Source of the DNA: Nocardioides sp. SYSU D00038
Lineage (GTDB): Bacteria > Actinomycetota > Actinomycetes > Propionibacteriales > Nocardioidaceae
Length of the DNA: 64,000 nucleotides
Direction: 5' to 3'
Assembly (NCBI RefSeq): GCF_016924665.1
Contig: NZ_JAFFJT010000030.1
Coordinates: 35,445-99,444, forward strand
Of the stretch, positions 49,338 through 57,291 are shown piece by piece. How positions within the stretch are numbered: position 1 is the first letter of the stretch; each line of letters begins with the position of its first letter. The notes below the pieces were generated by a model, which was not told where the DNA came from, searched no databases, and worked only from the letters and a program-made list of their open reading frames with translations. Made by a program: the position numbers and the translations under genes.

Positions 49338-50404
49338 GTGCCGGCGACCCATTCGGCGTAGAACACCCCGAGCCCGGCGGCGACGCACAGACCGGTGATG
49401 ATCCAGAACCGGATGACCACCGTCACCTGCTCCCAGCCGAGCATCTCGAAGTGGTGGTGGATCGGTGCCATCCGGAAGATGCGCCGGCCCCCGCTGATCC
49501 GGAAGAAGCCGACCTGGAGCACCACCGAGAGCGTCTCGACCACGAAGATGCCGCCCAGGATGATCAGCAGCAGCTCGGTGCGGGTGAGGATCGCCAGGCC
49601 GGCGAGGGCGCTGCCGAGGGCCAGCGAGCCGGTGTCGCCCATGAAGATCTGCGCCGGGGAGGCGTTCCACCACAGGAACCCGAAGCAGGCGCCGGTGATC
49701 GCCGCCGCCACGACGGCGAGGTCGAGCGGGTCGCGCACCTCGTAGCACTTCGGGCTGGGGGCGGCGCCGCAGAACTGGTTGAACTGCCAGATGTTCACCA
49801 GGGTGTAGGCGCCGAAGACCATCATGCTGGCGCCGGTGGCGAGGCCGTCGAGGCCGTCGGTGAGGTTCACGCCGTTGCTGGTGGCGGTGACGATCAGCCA
49901 GATCAGCAGGATCACGACGACCGTCGGCAGCGTCCAGCTCTCGAGGTCTCGCAGGAAGGAGATGTGGCGCGAGGCCGGCGTGTTCTCGCGCGAGTCCTCC
50001 AGCCGCGGCCACAGGGCGAGGGCGCCGAAGGTCAGCGCGATCACGGTCTGGCCGACCATCTTGGCCTTGCTGCGCAGGCCGAGGCTGCGCTGCTTGTAGA
50101 TCTTGATGAAGTCGTCGAGGAAGCCGACCAGGCCCATGCCGACGAACAGGAAGAGCAGCAGGAGCGCGGAGGCGCTCGGCTCGCTCATCGTGATCAGCTT
50201 GGCCGCGAAGTAGCCGACCACCGTGGCGAGGATGATCACCACTCCGCCCATCGTGGGCGTGCCGCGCTTGGTGTGATGGGTGGTGGGCCCGTCGTCGCGG
50301 ATCTCCTGGCCGTAGCCCCACCGGGTGAACTGCCGGATGGCGACGCGGGTGCCGAGCAGGGAGATGAGGAGCGCCAGGCCACCGCCCAGCAGGACCGCTC
50401 TCAT
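49334..50404 (-). CDS. mraY: phospho-MurNAc-pentapeptide transferase
   Basis: This 356-aa membrane enzyme makes lipid I. About ten transmembrane helices are visible. Signature loops are HHTKRGTPTMGGVVI, GFLDDFIKIYKQRSLGL with the Asp pair, NLTDGLDGLATGASMM, and MAPIHHHFEMLGWEQ. Start ATG 50404 has an AGAGGT Shine-Dalgarno. A stop codon of an upstream frame overlaps the start as ATGA, the form expected if a coding gene once preceded it directly. Upstream is a repeat array in place of murF. Confidence 0.96.
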   Translation of the reverse strand: MRAVLLGGGLALLISLLGTRVAIRQFTRWGYGQEIRDDGPTTHHTKRGTPTMGGVVIILATVVGYFAAKLITMSEPSASALLLLFLFVGMGLVGFLDDFIKIYKQRSLGLRSKAKMVGQTVIALTFGALALWPRLEDSRENTPASRHISFLRDLESWTLPTVVVILLIWLIVTATSNGVNLTDGLDGLATGASMMVFGAYTLVNIWQFNQFCGAAPSPKCYEVRDPLDLAVVAAAITGACFGFLWWNASPAQIFMGDTGSLALGSALAGLAILTRTELLLIILGGIFVVETLSVVLQVGFFRISGGRRIFRMAPIHHHFEMLGWEQVTVVIRFWIITGLCVAAGLGVFYAEWVAGT

Positions 50405-50539
50405 CGCTCAGACCTCTCGACTCGCAGATCCGTGTCGGACCGGGCCCGTCGCGCCCGGTCCCGGCGGGCCCCCTCGGCCCCGCTGCATTCTTCCCCACGT
50501 CGACGCGCAGCCGACACCGCCCCGCCGGGCGGAGGGCGG

Positions 50540-50895
50540 CTTCCTGCGGTGCGGCGGTGCATGGGCCGCCGTTGGGGTGACACCGACGGCGGGCTGGTCA
50601 CCGCTGCTTCGGGGTGGAGCGGGCGGCGGTGTGTCAGCCTCCGTTGTCGGGCCACCGACGGCGGCGTGCTCACCGCCGCTTCGCGTTCCCCCAGGCAGCG
50701 GTGCGCCAGCCCCCATTCCCACGCCACCAACCGCGGCCTGCTCACCGCCGCCCCGCGCCACCCCAGGCAGCGGTGCACCAGCCCCCATTCCCACGCCACC
50801 AACCGCGGCCTGCTCACCGCCGCCCCGCGCCACCCCCGGGCAGCGGTGAGCCACCCTCCGTCGTCACCCCACCGACGGGGGCTCACTCACCGCTC
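50540..50895. repeat. 72-bp tandem repeat array between murE and mraY
   Basis: The gap 50405-50863 contains no credible gene. Its murE-side part is a minisatellite: the anchor TCACCGC(C/T) recurs at 50598, 50670, 50742, 50814 and 50887, a period of exactly 72 bp (last step 73). The two middle units differ at only a few bases (both contain CAGCCCCCATTCCCACGCCA), while outer units are diverged. The last unit runs into the 3' end of murE. There are no unique spacers, so it is not a CRISPR. The remaining 50405-50540 is GC-rich and featureless apart from the mraY Shine-Dalgarno. murF would normally occupy this position. Confidence 0.85.
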
Positions 50896-52486
50896 CCCCG
50901 GCGCCCTCCGCCCCCGAACGCTCGCGGAGCAGCGCCCGGGCCACCTCGCGGTCGTCGAAGGGGTGCACCACGCCGTCGACCTCCTGCCCGGTCTCGTGGC
51001 CCTTGCCCGCGACCAGCACGATGTCGCCTGGGCCGGCCCGGTCGAGGGCGGCCGCGATCGCCGCGCGCCGGTCGCCCACCTCGAGCACCTCACCCGGCCC
51101 CCGCACGCCGGCCCGCACCGACGCACGGATCGCCGCGGGCGACTCGGTGCGCGGGTTGTCGTCGGTGACGACGAGCAGGTCTGCGAGCCGGGCGGCGATC
51201 CCGCCCATGATCGGCCGCTTGCCGGGGTCGCGGTCGCCACCGGCGCCCAGCACCACGATCAGCCGGCCGCGGGCCAGCGGCCGCAGGGCGCGCAGCGCCG
51301 CCTCGACGGCGTCGGGCTTGTGGGCGTAGTCGACGACCACCTCGAAGTCCTGGCCCTCGTCGATCCGCTCGAGCCGGCCCGGCACGCCCGGGAGTCCCGC
51401 GATCCCGCGGGCGACCGCCGCCGGGTCGAGCCCGGCCTCCCCGCACGCCGCCACGGCGGCGAGCGCGTTGTCGACGTTGAACTCCCCCGCCAGCGGCACC
51501 CCCGCCGAGAGCCGCAGCCCGTCGGGTCCGGCCACGACGAACGCCGAGCCCTCGGGCTCGGCGACCCGCTCGACCGCGCACCAGTCGGCGGGCTCGCCCG
51601 CACCCGAGAACGTCACCACCGGCACGGCGCACTCCTCGGCCAGCCGGCGGCCGTGCTCGTCGTCGACGTTGACCAGGGCGCGCCGCGCGCGCTCGGGGGT
51701 GAACAGCGAGGCCTTGGCGCGGTAGTAGTCCTCGAGGTCGGTGTGGAAGTCGAGGTGGTCGCGGCCGAGGTTGAGGAAGACCGCGACGTCGAAGACCACG
51801 CCGTCGACCCGGCCCAGCACCAGCGCGTGGCTCGACACCTCCATCACGCACACCTCGACCCCGCGCTCGACCATCAGCGCGAACAGGCCGTGCAGGTCGG
51901 GCGCCTCCGGGGTGGTGAGCGCGGTCGGCACGTCGGTGCCGGCGATGCGGGTGCCGACCGTCCCGATCACGGCCGCGGTGGTGCCGGTGGCCTGCAGCCC
52001 GCCCTCGGCGAGCCGGCTGGTGGTCGTCTTGCCCTGGGTGCCGGTGATCCCGATCATCCGCAGCCGCTCGGCAGGGTTGCCGTAGACCCGGGCGCTGAGC
52101 CGGCCCAGCACCCGCCGCGGGTCGGGCACCACCAGCAGCGGAACGTCGTCGGGCACCCGGGTCGCTCCAGCCGGGTCGGTGAGCACGGCGACCGCGCCGG
52201 CCGCCAGCGCCGCCCCGGTGAAGTCGGCGCCGTGGGCGCGGGCGCCCGGCAGCGCGGCGTAGAGGTCGCCGGGCCGGACCCGCTCGGTGCTGAGCGAGAT
52301 GCCGGTGACCTCGACGTCGCCACCCCGGCGCTCCGGAACGGCGCTGCTCCCGCCCAGCCCGTCGCCCGACCAGTCCGCGAGCCAGTCCGCGAGGTCGGCG
52401 AGCGCGGTGCGCGGGGGTCGCTCCGGCCGGGCCGCGGACGGTGTCGCGGGCGGGCCGGGCGGCACGGGCTGGTCTGGCGGGGTCAC
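50864..52486 (-). CDS. murE: UDP-MurNAc-tripeptide synthetase (DAP-adding)
   Basis: This 540-aa ligase adds diaminopimelate to UDP-MurNAc-Ala-Glu. The ATP loop is GITGTQGKTTTSRLAEGG. NLGRDHLDFHTDLEDYYRAK carries the metal-binding residues and carbamylated Lys. VVTDDNPRTESPAAI holds the DNPR motif that marks DAP-type rather than Lys-type enzymes, and LVAGKGHETGQ follows. Start GTG 52486 lies 42 nt after ftsI. The first 45 residues are a Pro-rich extension. The last dozen residues (about GAGGAVSEPPSVG) are coded by the terminal unit of the 72-bp repeat, so the C terminus may have been replaced. Confidence 0.94.
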   Translation of the reverse strand: MTPPDQPVPPGPPATPSAARPERPPRTALADLADWLADWSGDGLGGSSAVPERRGGDVEVTGISLSTERVRPGDLYAALPGARAHGADFTGAALAAGAVAVLTDPAGATRVPDDVPLLVVPDPRRVLGRLSARVYGNPAERLRMIGITGTQGKTTTSRLAEGGLQATGTTAAVIGTVGTRIAGTDVPTALTTPEAPDLHGLFALMVERGVEVCVMEVSSHALVLGRVDGVVFDVAVFLNLGRDHLDFHTDLEDYYRAKASLFTPERARRALVNVDDEHGRRLAEECAVPVVTFSGAGEPADWCAVERVAEPEGSAFVVAGPDGLRLSAGVPLAGEFNVDNALAAVAACGEAGLDPAAVARGIAGLPGVPGRLERIDEGQDFEVVVDYAHKPDAVEAALRALRPLARGRLIVVLGAGGDRDPGKRPIMGGIAARLADLLVVTDDNPRTESPAAIRASVRAGVRGPGEVLEVGDRRAAIAAALDRAGPGDIVLVAGKGHETGQEVDGVVHPFDDREVARALLRERSGAEGAGGAVSEPPSVG

Positions 52487-52527
52487 GGTCGGGACAGCAT
52501 AGAGACCGCGGGGCCGCCCGGCGTCGG

Positions 52528-54324
52528 TCACCAGGTCGTCGGCAGCTGCGAGGGCCGGGTGCCGGTGGGCCGGACGCCGTAGCGCTCCAGGGTGTAGGCC
52601 ATCAGCTTGCTGAAGACCGGACCCGCCACGCTGCCGCCGCCCCCACCGTTGCGTGGCGCCTGCACCGCGACGTAGATGGTGAACCGCGGGTCGTCGGCCG
52701 GGGCGAACCCGCCGAAGGAGACGGTGAAGGTGCCGTCGTAGCAGCCGCACGCCGAGCTGGCCCGCTGGGCGGTGCCGGTCTTGCCGGCCACCCGGTAGCC
52801 CGGCACGGCGGCGCCCGGCGCGACGCCGACCTCGGGGTCGATCACCCGCTCCATCATCCGCATGGTCTGGGTCGCGGCGTCCTCGCTGACCACCCGGCGG
52901 GTCCGGCTGGTGTCGGTGCCGACCACGGTGCCGTCGTCCATGGTGGCCGAACCCGAGACCAGGCTCGGCGAGACGTAGCGACCGCCGTTGGCGATCGTGT
53001 TGACCGCGGCGGTCATCTGCAGGGCGTTCACCGACAACGACTGCCCGAAGGCGATCCGGTCGGCGGTCTGGCTGGTCCACGCCGGCCCCGAGGGCAGCAG
53101 GCCGGGCGCCTCGGCGCCGATGCCGACGCCCGTGGGCGTGCCCAGACCGAACTTCGTCAGGTAGGAGCGCAGCTGGCCGGGGTCGAACCGGTCGGCGGCG
53201 AGCACGGTGCCGATGTTGGAGGACTTCGCCATCACGCCGGCGAGCGTCATCCGGAGCAGGCCGTGCTCGAAGTAGTCGTGGATGGTGCGGTCCTGCCGCT
53301 CGAGCTCGCCCGGCACTCGGAGGCGGGTGCGGGCGGTGACCTTGCCGGCGTCGACGAGGGCGCTCAGCGTCAGCACCTTCTCGACCGAGCCGGGCTCGTA
53401 GTGGTCGTTGAGCGAGCGGGCACCGCGGTCGCGGCGCGGGTAGTCCCCCGGCTTGTTGGCGTCGTACGTCGGGTAGTCGGCCAGCGCCAGCACCTCGCCG
53501 GTGCGCGTGTCCATGATCGCGGCCAGCCCGGACTCGCCCCCCGCCTCGAGCACCGCCTGGCGCACAACCCCCTGGGTGTACCACTGGAGCTCGCGGTCGA
53601 TGGTGGTGCGCAGGTCCTTGCCATCGACCGCCTCGACGGTGGTGTTGTCGCCGAGCGGGATCCGGGTGCCGGCGTCGGCCTCGTAGCGGGCCGTGCCGTC
53701 CTTGCCCGAGAGGTAGGTGTCGAAGGTGCGCTCGAAGCCGCCCAGCGCCTCGTCGGTGCCGACGAAGCCGATCAGGTTGGCCGCGACGTCGTCGGCGGGG
53801 TAGGTCCGCACCGGGTCGCGCCGGGTGGAGAGGCCCTCGAGGCCGGCGGCCTCGGCCTCCGCCATCACGTCGGTGGCGAGGGTCGAGGGCACCCGGCGGG
53901 CGAGGTACTGGAACTTGCTGTCCTTCTTGCGCAGCCGCGACAGCGTCTCGAAGTAGTCGACGCCCAGCCGCTGGGCGAGGAACGTCGCGATCTCGGGCGC
54001 CTGGGCACCGGTCTCGGAGGGGTCGCCCACGACCATCAGACCCTCCACGGAGGCGGCCAGCGGTTCACCCCGGCGGTCGAGGATGTCGCCGCGCTCGGCC
54101 GGCAGCACGATCTCGACGGTGTTCTCGGCGGCTGCCATCGCGGCGTACTGGCCGGGGTCGACGCCTTGGAGCTGGAGCAGCCGGCCGCCGAAGACCGACA
54201 GCACGGCGGCGATGACGAGGAAGCCGACCCGCATCCGGAGCTGGGGCGACCCGCGCTCGCTGCCCCGCCGGGCACCGCGGCCGGGCGCGCCGCGTCCGCG
54301 GCTCCGCGTCGGCTGTGGTCGCAC
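52528..54324 (-). CDS. ftsI: septal transpeptidase FtsI (PBP3)
   Basis: This 598-aa class B penicillin-binding protein cross-links septal peptidoglycan with FtsW. A basic head is followed by a membrane helix (about 32-50, VGFLVIAAVLSVFGG). The pedestal domain starts ERGDILDRRGEPLA. In the transpeptidase domain the SxxK motif is S313-V-E-K316 in YEPGSVEKV, SxN is in AKSSNIGTV, and KTG is in VAGKTGTAQ. All three active motifs are complete. The start is GTG 54324. The 86-nt spacer upstream is CA-rich on the coding strand. Confidence 0.95.
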   Translation of the reverse strand: MRPQPTRSRGRGAPGRGARRGSERGSPQLRMRVGFLVIAAVLSVFGGRLLQLQGVDPGQYAAMAAAENTVEIVLPAERGDILDRRGEPLAASVEGLMVVGDPSETGAQAPEIATFLAQRLGVDYFETLSRLRKKDSKFQYLARRVPSTLATDVMAEAEAAGLEGLSTRRDPVRTYPADDVAANLIGFVGTDEALGGFERTFDTYLSGKDGTARYEADAGTRIPLGDNTTVEAVDGKDLRTTIDRELQWYTQGVVRQAVLEAGGESGLAAIMDTRTGEVLALADYPTYDANKPGDYPRRDRGARSLNDHYEPGSVEKVLTLSALVDAGKVTARTRLRVPGELERQDRTIHDYFEHGLLRMTLAGVMAKSSNIGTVLAADRFDPGQLRSYLTKFGLGTPTGVGIGAEAPGLLPSGPAWTSQTADRIAFGQSLSVNALQMTAAVNTIANGGRYVSPSLVSGSATMDDGTVVGTDTSRTRRVVSEDAATQTMRMMERVIDPEVGVAPGAAVPGYRVAGKTGTAQRASSACGCYDGTFTVSFGGFAPADDPRFTIYVAVQAPRNGGGGGSVAGPVFSKLMAYTLERYGVRPTGTRPSQLPTTW

Positions 54325-54410
54325 TGGGTCTCCGTCGTCGGGGGGCTGTGGCTGATGTGATTGATGTGCTTGCTGTGATCGGTGTGACTGTTGTTGTCAG
54401 TGAGGCATTT

Positions 54411-54986
54411 CTACCGTGTCCGGGCGCCGGATCCGGCCACGTCGCGGCCCGGGCGCGTCGTGCCGTGCCGACCCGGCGCGGCCTGGCCGCCCGCGACCAC
54501 CACCCGGTCGGGCGGCGAGAGCGCAGGGGGCTTGCGCGGCGCGGGGCCCTCCAGCGGCGGCGTGCTGTCGGACGTCGCCGGCACGCAGCTGCCGCTGACC
54601 CGCCGCTCGGCGAGGTCGACGGTGCAGGACCCGCCGGGGATGACCAGGCCCTGCTCGACCGCCGCCAGCGCGATCCGCTGGGGGTTGCGCAGCTCCTGGA
54701 GGTCGTTGCGCAGCGTCTGCTCACGGGCGCCGAGGTTGTGGGCCTGCTCCTCGAGCTCCTTGGCCGCGAACGAGGCCTGCTGCATCTGGGTGTTGAACAT
54801 CAGCAGGCCGACCACCCCGCCGAGGAGCACGGCGCTGACCAGGGTGACGAACGGCATCCGGGGGGCCCGGATCCGGCGCCGCGGCACCACGGTGAGGCGG
54901 GTGCGCTGGACGACCCGGGCGAACTCGGGTCCGAACGTCGGCACCCGGTCCCGCAGGACCCGTGCCGGACCACGGCTGGCGTTCAT
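54411..54986 (-). CDS. ftsL: FtsL-like septum protein
   Basis: A 191-aa bitopic protein in the standard ftsL place between rsmH and ftsI. A basic cytosolic region (about 1-43, RTRLTVVPRRRIRAPRM) precedes one transmembrane helix (about 46-64, VTLVSAVLLGGVVGLLMF). A short coiled coil follows (KELEEQAHNLGAREQTLRND), then ELRNPQRIALAAVEQGLVIPG, typical of FtsL. The C-terminal 60 residues are Pro/Gly-rich and disordered, longer than in most FtsL. Start ATG 54986 overlaps the rsmH stop by 4 nt. Confidence 0.88.
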   Translation of the reverse strand: MNASRGPARVLRDRVPTFGPEFARVVQRTRLTVVPRRRIRAPRMPFVTLVSAVLLGGVVGLLMFNTQMQQASFAAKELEEQAHNLGAREQTLRNDLQELRNPQRIALAAVEQGLVIPGGSCTVDLAERRVSGSCVPATSDSTPPLEGPAPRKPPALSPPDRVVVAGGQAAPGRHGTTRPGRDVAGSGARTR

Positions 54987-55942
54987 GCGACTCCTCCTGG
55001 ACGGACCCGTTCGACGGCCCGCAGCCGCACCGACGCGGCTCGGGGGTTGTGCTCGACCTCGGTGGCGTCGGCCTTCTCGGCCCCGCGGGTGACCAGCCGC
55101 AGCGGCGGCTCGCTCCCGGCGGGCACGAACGGCAGGTCCGGCGGGACGGTGCTGGTGGTGACGGCGGCGAAGGCCCGCTTGACCAGGCGGTCCTCCAGCG
55201 AGTGGTAGGACTCCACCACCACCCGGCCCCCGACGGAGATCGCGTCGATGGCGGCCGGCAGCGCGCGGCGGAGCACGGCCAGCTCGTCGTTGACCTCCAT
55301 CCGCAGCGCCTGGAAGGTCCGCTTGGCCGGGTGTCCCCCGGTGCGCCGGGCCGGCGCCGGGATCTCGGCGTAGAGCAGCTCCACCAGCGCGGCGGAGGTG
55401 GTGAACGGCCGGGTCTCGCGCTGCCGGACGACGGCGGCGGCGATCCTGCGCGCGAACTTCTCCTCGCCGTACTCCTGCAGCACCCGGGTGAGCGCCGCCA
55501 CGTCGTAGGTGTTCAGCACGTCGGCGGCGCTGGGACCGCGGGTGGGGTCCATCCGCATGTCGAGCGGCGCGTCCTCGGCGTAGGCGAACCCGCGCTCGCG
55601 CACGTCGAGCTGCATGGAGGAGACGCCGAGGTCGAAGAGCACCCCGTCGACGGCGTCGAGGCCGAGGTCGGCGAGGACGTCGGGGATCTCGTCGTAGACC
55701 GCGTGCACGCCGGTGAACCGGTCGCCGTACGCCGCCAACCGCTCGCCGGCCCGGGCCAGGGCATCGGGGTCGCGGTCGATGCCGACCACCCGGGCCAGCC
55801 CGCAGCGCTCGAGGACGGCCTCGGTGTGCCCGCCGAGCCCGAGGGTCGCGTCGACGAGGACGGCGCCGTCGTGGTCGAGCGCGGGCGCCAGGAGGGCGAC
55901 GACCCGGTCGAGCAGCACCGGGACGTGGCTGGGGGCGGGCAT
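54983..55942 (-). CDS. rsmH: 16S rRNA m4C1402 methyltransferase
   Basis: This 319-aa methyltransferase (MraW) modifies C1402 in the ribosomal P site. It starts PAPSHVPVLLDRVVALL and has the SAM-binding VDATLGLGGHTEAVLERCG. GVLFDLGVSSMQLDVRERGF is the DxGxSS motif, followed by DMRMDPTRGPSAADVLNTY. RTFQALRMEVNDEL and ESYHSLEDRLVKRAF are the C-terminal family blocks. Start ATG 55942 lies 6 nt after the small membrane gene. The length is normal. Confidence 0.96.
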   Translation of the reverse strand: MPAPSHVPVLLDRVVALLAPALDHDGAVLVDATLGLGGHTEAVLERCGLARVVGIDRDPDALARAGERLAAYGDRFTGVHAVYDEIPDVLADLGLDAVDGVLFDLGVSSMQLDVRERGFAYAEDAPLDMRMDPTRGPSAADVLNTYDVAALTRVLQEYGEEKFARRIAAAVVRQRETRPFTTSAALVELLYAEIPAPARRTGGHPAKRTFQALRMEVNDELAVLRRALPAAIDAISVGGRVVVESYHSLEDRLVKRAFAAVTTSTVPPDLPFVPAGSEPPLRLVTRGAEKADATEVEHNPRAASVRLRAVERVRPGGVA

Positions 55943-55948
55943 CGCGGC

Positions 55949-56107
55949 CTAGCCCTGCTGCCCGAGGCGGCTGATCAGCAGGAGGGCCAGGGCGAGGGCG
56001 CCCGACGACGCGAGCGAGAACGCCATCACGACGGCGGCGTCACGGGCCTGGTGGCGGACCCGGCGTCCGCTCTCGACACCCTCGGGTGCCACAGGTGTGC
56101 TGCTCAT
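55949..56107 (-). CDS. 52-aa membrane protein between mraZ and rsmH
   Basis: A 52-aa protein with a hydrophilic head (SSTPVAPEGVESGRRVRHQA), then one transmembrane helix (about 28-47, VVMAFSLASSGALALALLLI), ending SRLGQQG. It starts at ATG 56107, and its stop lies 6 nt before the rsmH start, so it is co-transcribed with rsmH and ftsL. I do not recognise a named family. Its position in the division operon makes a divisome or membrane role plausible but unproved. A longer frame upstream crosses mraZ and is not real. Confidence 0.6.
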   Translation of the reverse strand: MSSTPVAPEGVESGRRVRHQARDAAVVMAFSLASSGALALALLLISRLGQQG

Positions 56108-56261
56108 CGGTTCGACCCCGCTCGGGAAGTAGCGCTGGTGGTGCTGACCGGTGCCGCAGGGCGGGGTCTCAGGCCGCTCCCCGGGGGGAAGGTGCCACCT
56201 GGAACCGGGGAAGGTGTCCCAGCTGGCGAGGGGAGCGGGCCGAGACCTCGCCCTGCGGTAC

Positions 56262-56325
56262 CGCTGTGCTGTTGTCGTGCTGCCGTGTCGTGCCGTGCTG
56301 TGGTGCTGTCGTGCCGTCCTGCTGG
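56262..56325. other. CA-rich spacer downstream of mraZ
   Basis: Read on the coding strand, the spacer after mraZ is made of CAGCA, CACGAC and CACAGC units with little secondary structure. Two more spacers of the same kind lie upstream of ftsZ (about 43100-43165) and ftsI (54340-54405). No gene or terminator is seen in it. Confidence 0.5.
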
Positions 56326-56757
56326 TCAGGTGGCCGGGGTGGGCGCCTCGTCGAGCGCGGCGAACTTCTCCGCAGCGCCCGCCTCGTACTCGGCCCACCG
56401 CTCGGGGTCCCAGATCTCGATCCGGTCGCTCACGCCGATGACGATCACGTCGCGCTCGAGCGAGGCGTACTCGCGGAGCATCGGCGAGATCGAGATCCGG
56501 CCCTGCTTGTCGGGGGCCCCCTGCTCGGCGGCCGCGAAGAGCATGCGGCTGTAGTCGCGTGCGTCCTTCGACGTCATCGGCACGGACTGGGCCCGGGTGG
56601 CGACCTCCATGAAGACGTCCTCGGGCCAGACGACCAGGCACTTCTCCTGCCCCTTGGTCACCACGAGCCCCTCCGCCAGTCGGTCCCTGAACTTCGCCGG
56701 GAGGAAGATCCGCCCCTTCTCGTCGAGCTTCGGGGTGTAGGTGCCCATGAAGAACAT
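56326..56757 (-). CDS. mraZ: MraZ transcriptional regulator
   Basis: A 143-aa protein with two AbrB-like halves. The first is GTYTPKLDEKGRIFLPAKFRD (given here as TPKLDEKGRIFLPAKF) and the second contains KQGRISISPMLREYASL, both with the GR-(I)-x-(L/I)-P pattern. MraZ forms rings that bind direct TGG-type repeats upstream of its own operon and represses or tunes the division cluster. It starts at ATG 56757; ATG 56748 is also possible. Four regular boxes overlap its promoter, fitting autoregulation. The C-terminal tail DEAPTPAT is disordered. Confidence 0.96.
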   Translation of the reverse strand: MFFMGTYTPKLDEKGRIFLPAKFRDRLAEGLVVTKGQEKCLVVWPEDVFMEVATRAQSVPMTSKDARDYSRMLFAAAEQGAPDKQGRISISPMLREYASLERDVIVIGVSDRIEIWDPERWAEYEAGAAEKFAALDEAPTPAT

Positions 56758-56764
56758 CGGGCGC

Positions 56765-56827
56765 CTCCACGGTCAGGGGAACTTCCTCCACTTCGCTCCA
56801 CTTTACTCCATTCCGCTCCACCGTCAA
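56765..56827 (-). promoter_or_regulatory. mraZ promoter covered by MraZ boxes
   Basis: On the minus strand TTGACG (56827-56822) and TAAAGT (56805-56800) are 16 bp apart, a good -35/-10 pair. Four TGGAG boxes sit exactly 10 bp apart (plus-strand CTCCA at 56786, 56796, 56806, 56816), with another at 56765. Such regular direct repeats are the known binding pattern of MraZ. They cover the -10 and the transcription start, so bound MraZ should repress. Confidence 0.8.
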
Positions 56828-57009
56828 CCACATTCACCCCCTGCGCGCCCCCGTTCCTCCCCCAGACGGCGCTCGTCGGCGCCCGCTCGACGGTCGCCCG
56901 CTGCCCGGTGCCAGTGCGGTTGCCGACGCGGTGGGGCCGTGGTGGGGAGCGTGGTGGAGCGTCGAGGACGCGGTCCCCCGCCCCGGGGGCCGGCGGCGGC
57001 CGGGTCGCG

Positions 57010-57058
57010 GTGGAGCGGGGTGGAGCGCGGTGGGTCCGACTCGGTGGAGGAAGGTGGA
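57010..57058 (+). promoter_or_regulatory. second set of MraZ-like boxes facing moxR
   Basis: TGGAG at 57010 and 57020 and TGGGT at 57030 are 10 bp apart. TGGAG at 57044 and TGGAC at 57054 continue with a 14-bp and a 10-bp step. A looser pair lies at 56942 and 56954. The remaining gene-free DNA from 56758 to 57291 holds the mraZ promoter, a small hairpin CCACCG-ccta-CGGTGG (57156-57171) and two copies of CAGGAGGACGCGT (57134-57146 and 57281-57293). Binding by MraZ is inferred. Confidence 0.5.
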
Positions 57059-57291
57059 CGGGAGCGGCCCACCCGGAGCGACCCGACGCGGCGACTCGCA
57101 ACCAAACCGTGACCCGTCGCGTCGCACCGGGCGCAGGAGGACGCGTAAGTTGCCTCCACCGCCTACGGTGGTGCTCATCCGGGCTCCGCCGAGGCGGCGT
57201 CGTCGACACCCCTGGCCGGGTGCCGTCGACGGGCAGGGCCGACCGTCCACCGGTGACCGACCGGCAGGGCGCACAGGGCACAGGAGGACGC

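Noticed and set aside
50401..50886. A 161-codon minus-strand frame in the murE-mraY gap that might be a murF remnant.
   Set aside because: Its residues are repeat-coded (RGAAVSRPRLVAWEWGL twice) and show no Mur ligase motif. Only its stop overlapping the mraY start resembles a former coupled gene.
50580..50895. A CRISPR-like repeat array.
   Set aside because: The 72-bp units abut each other with no unique spacers, and no cas genes are near; it is a minisatellite.
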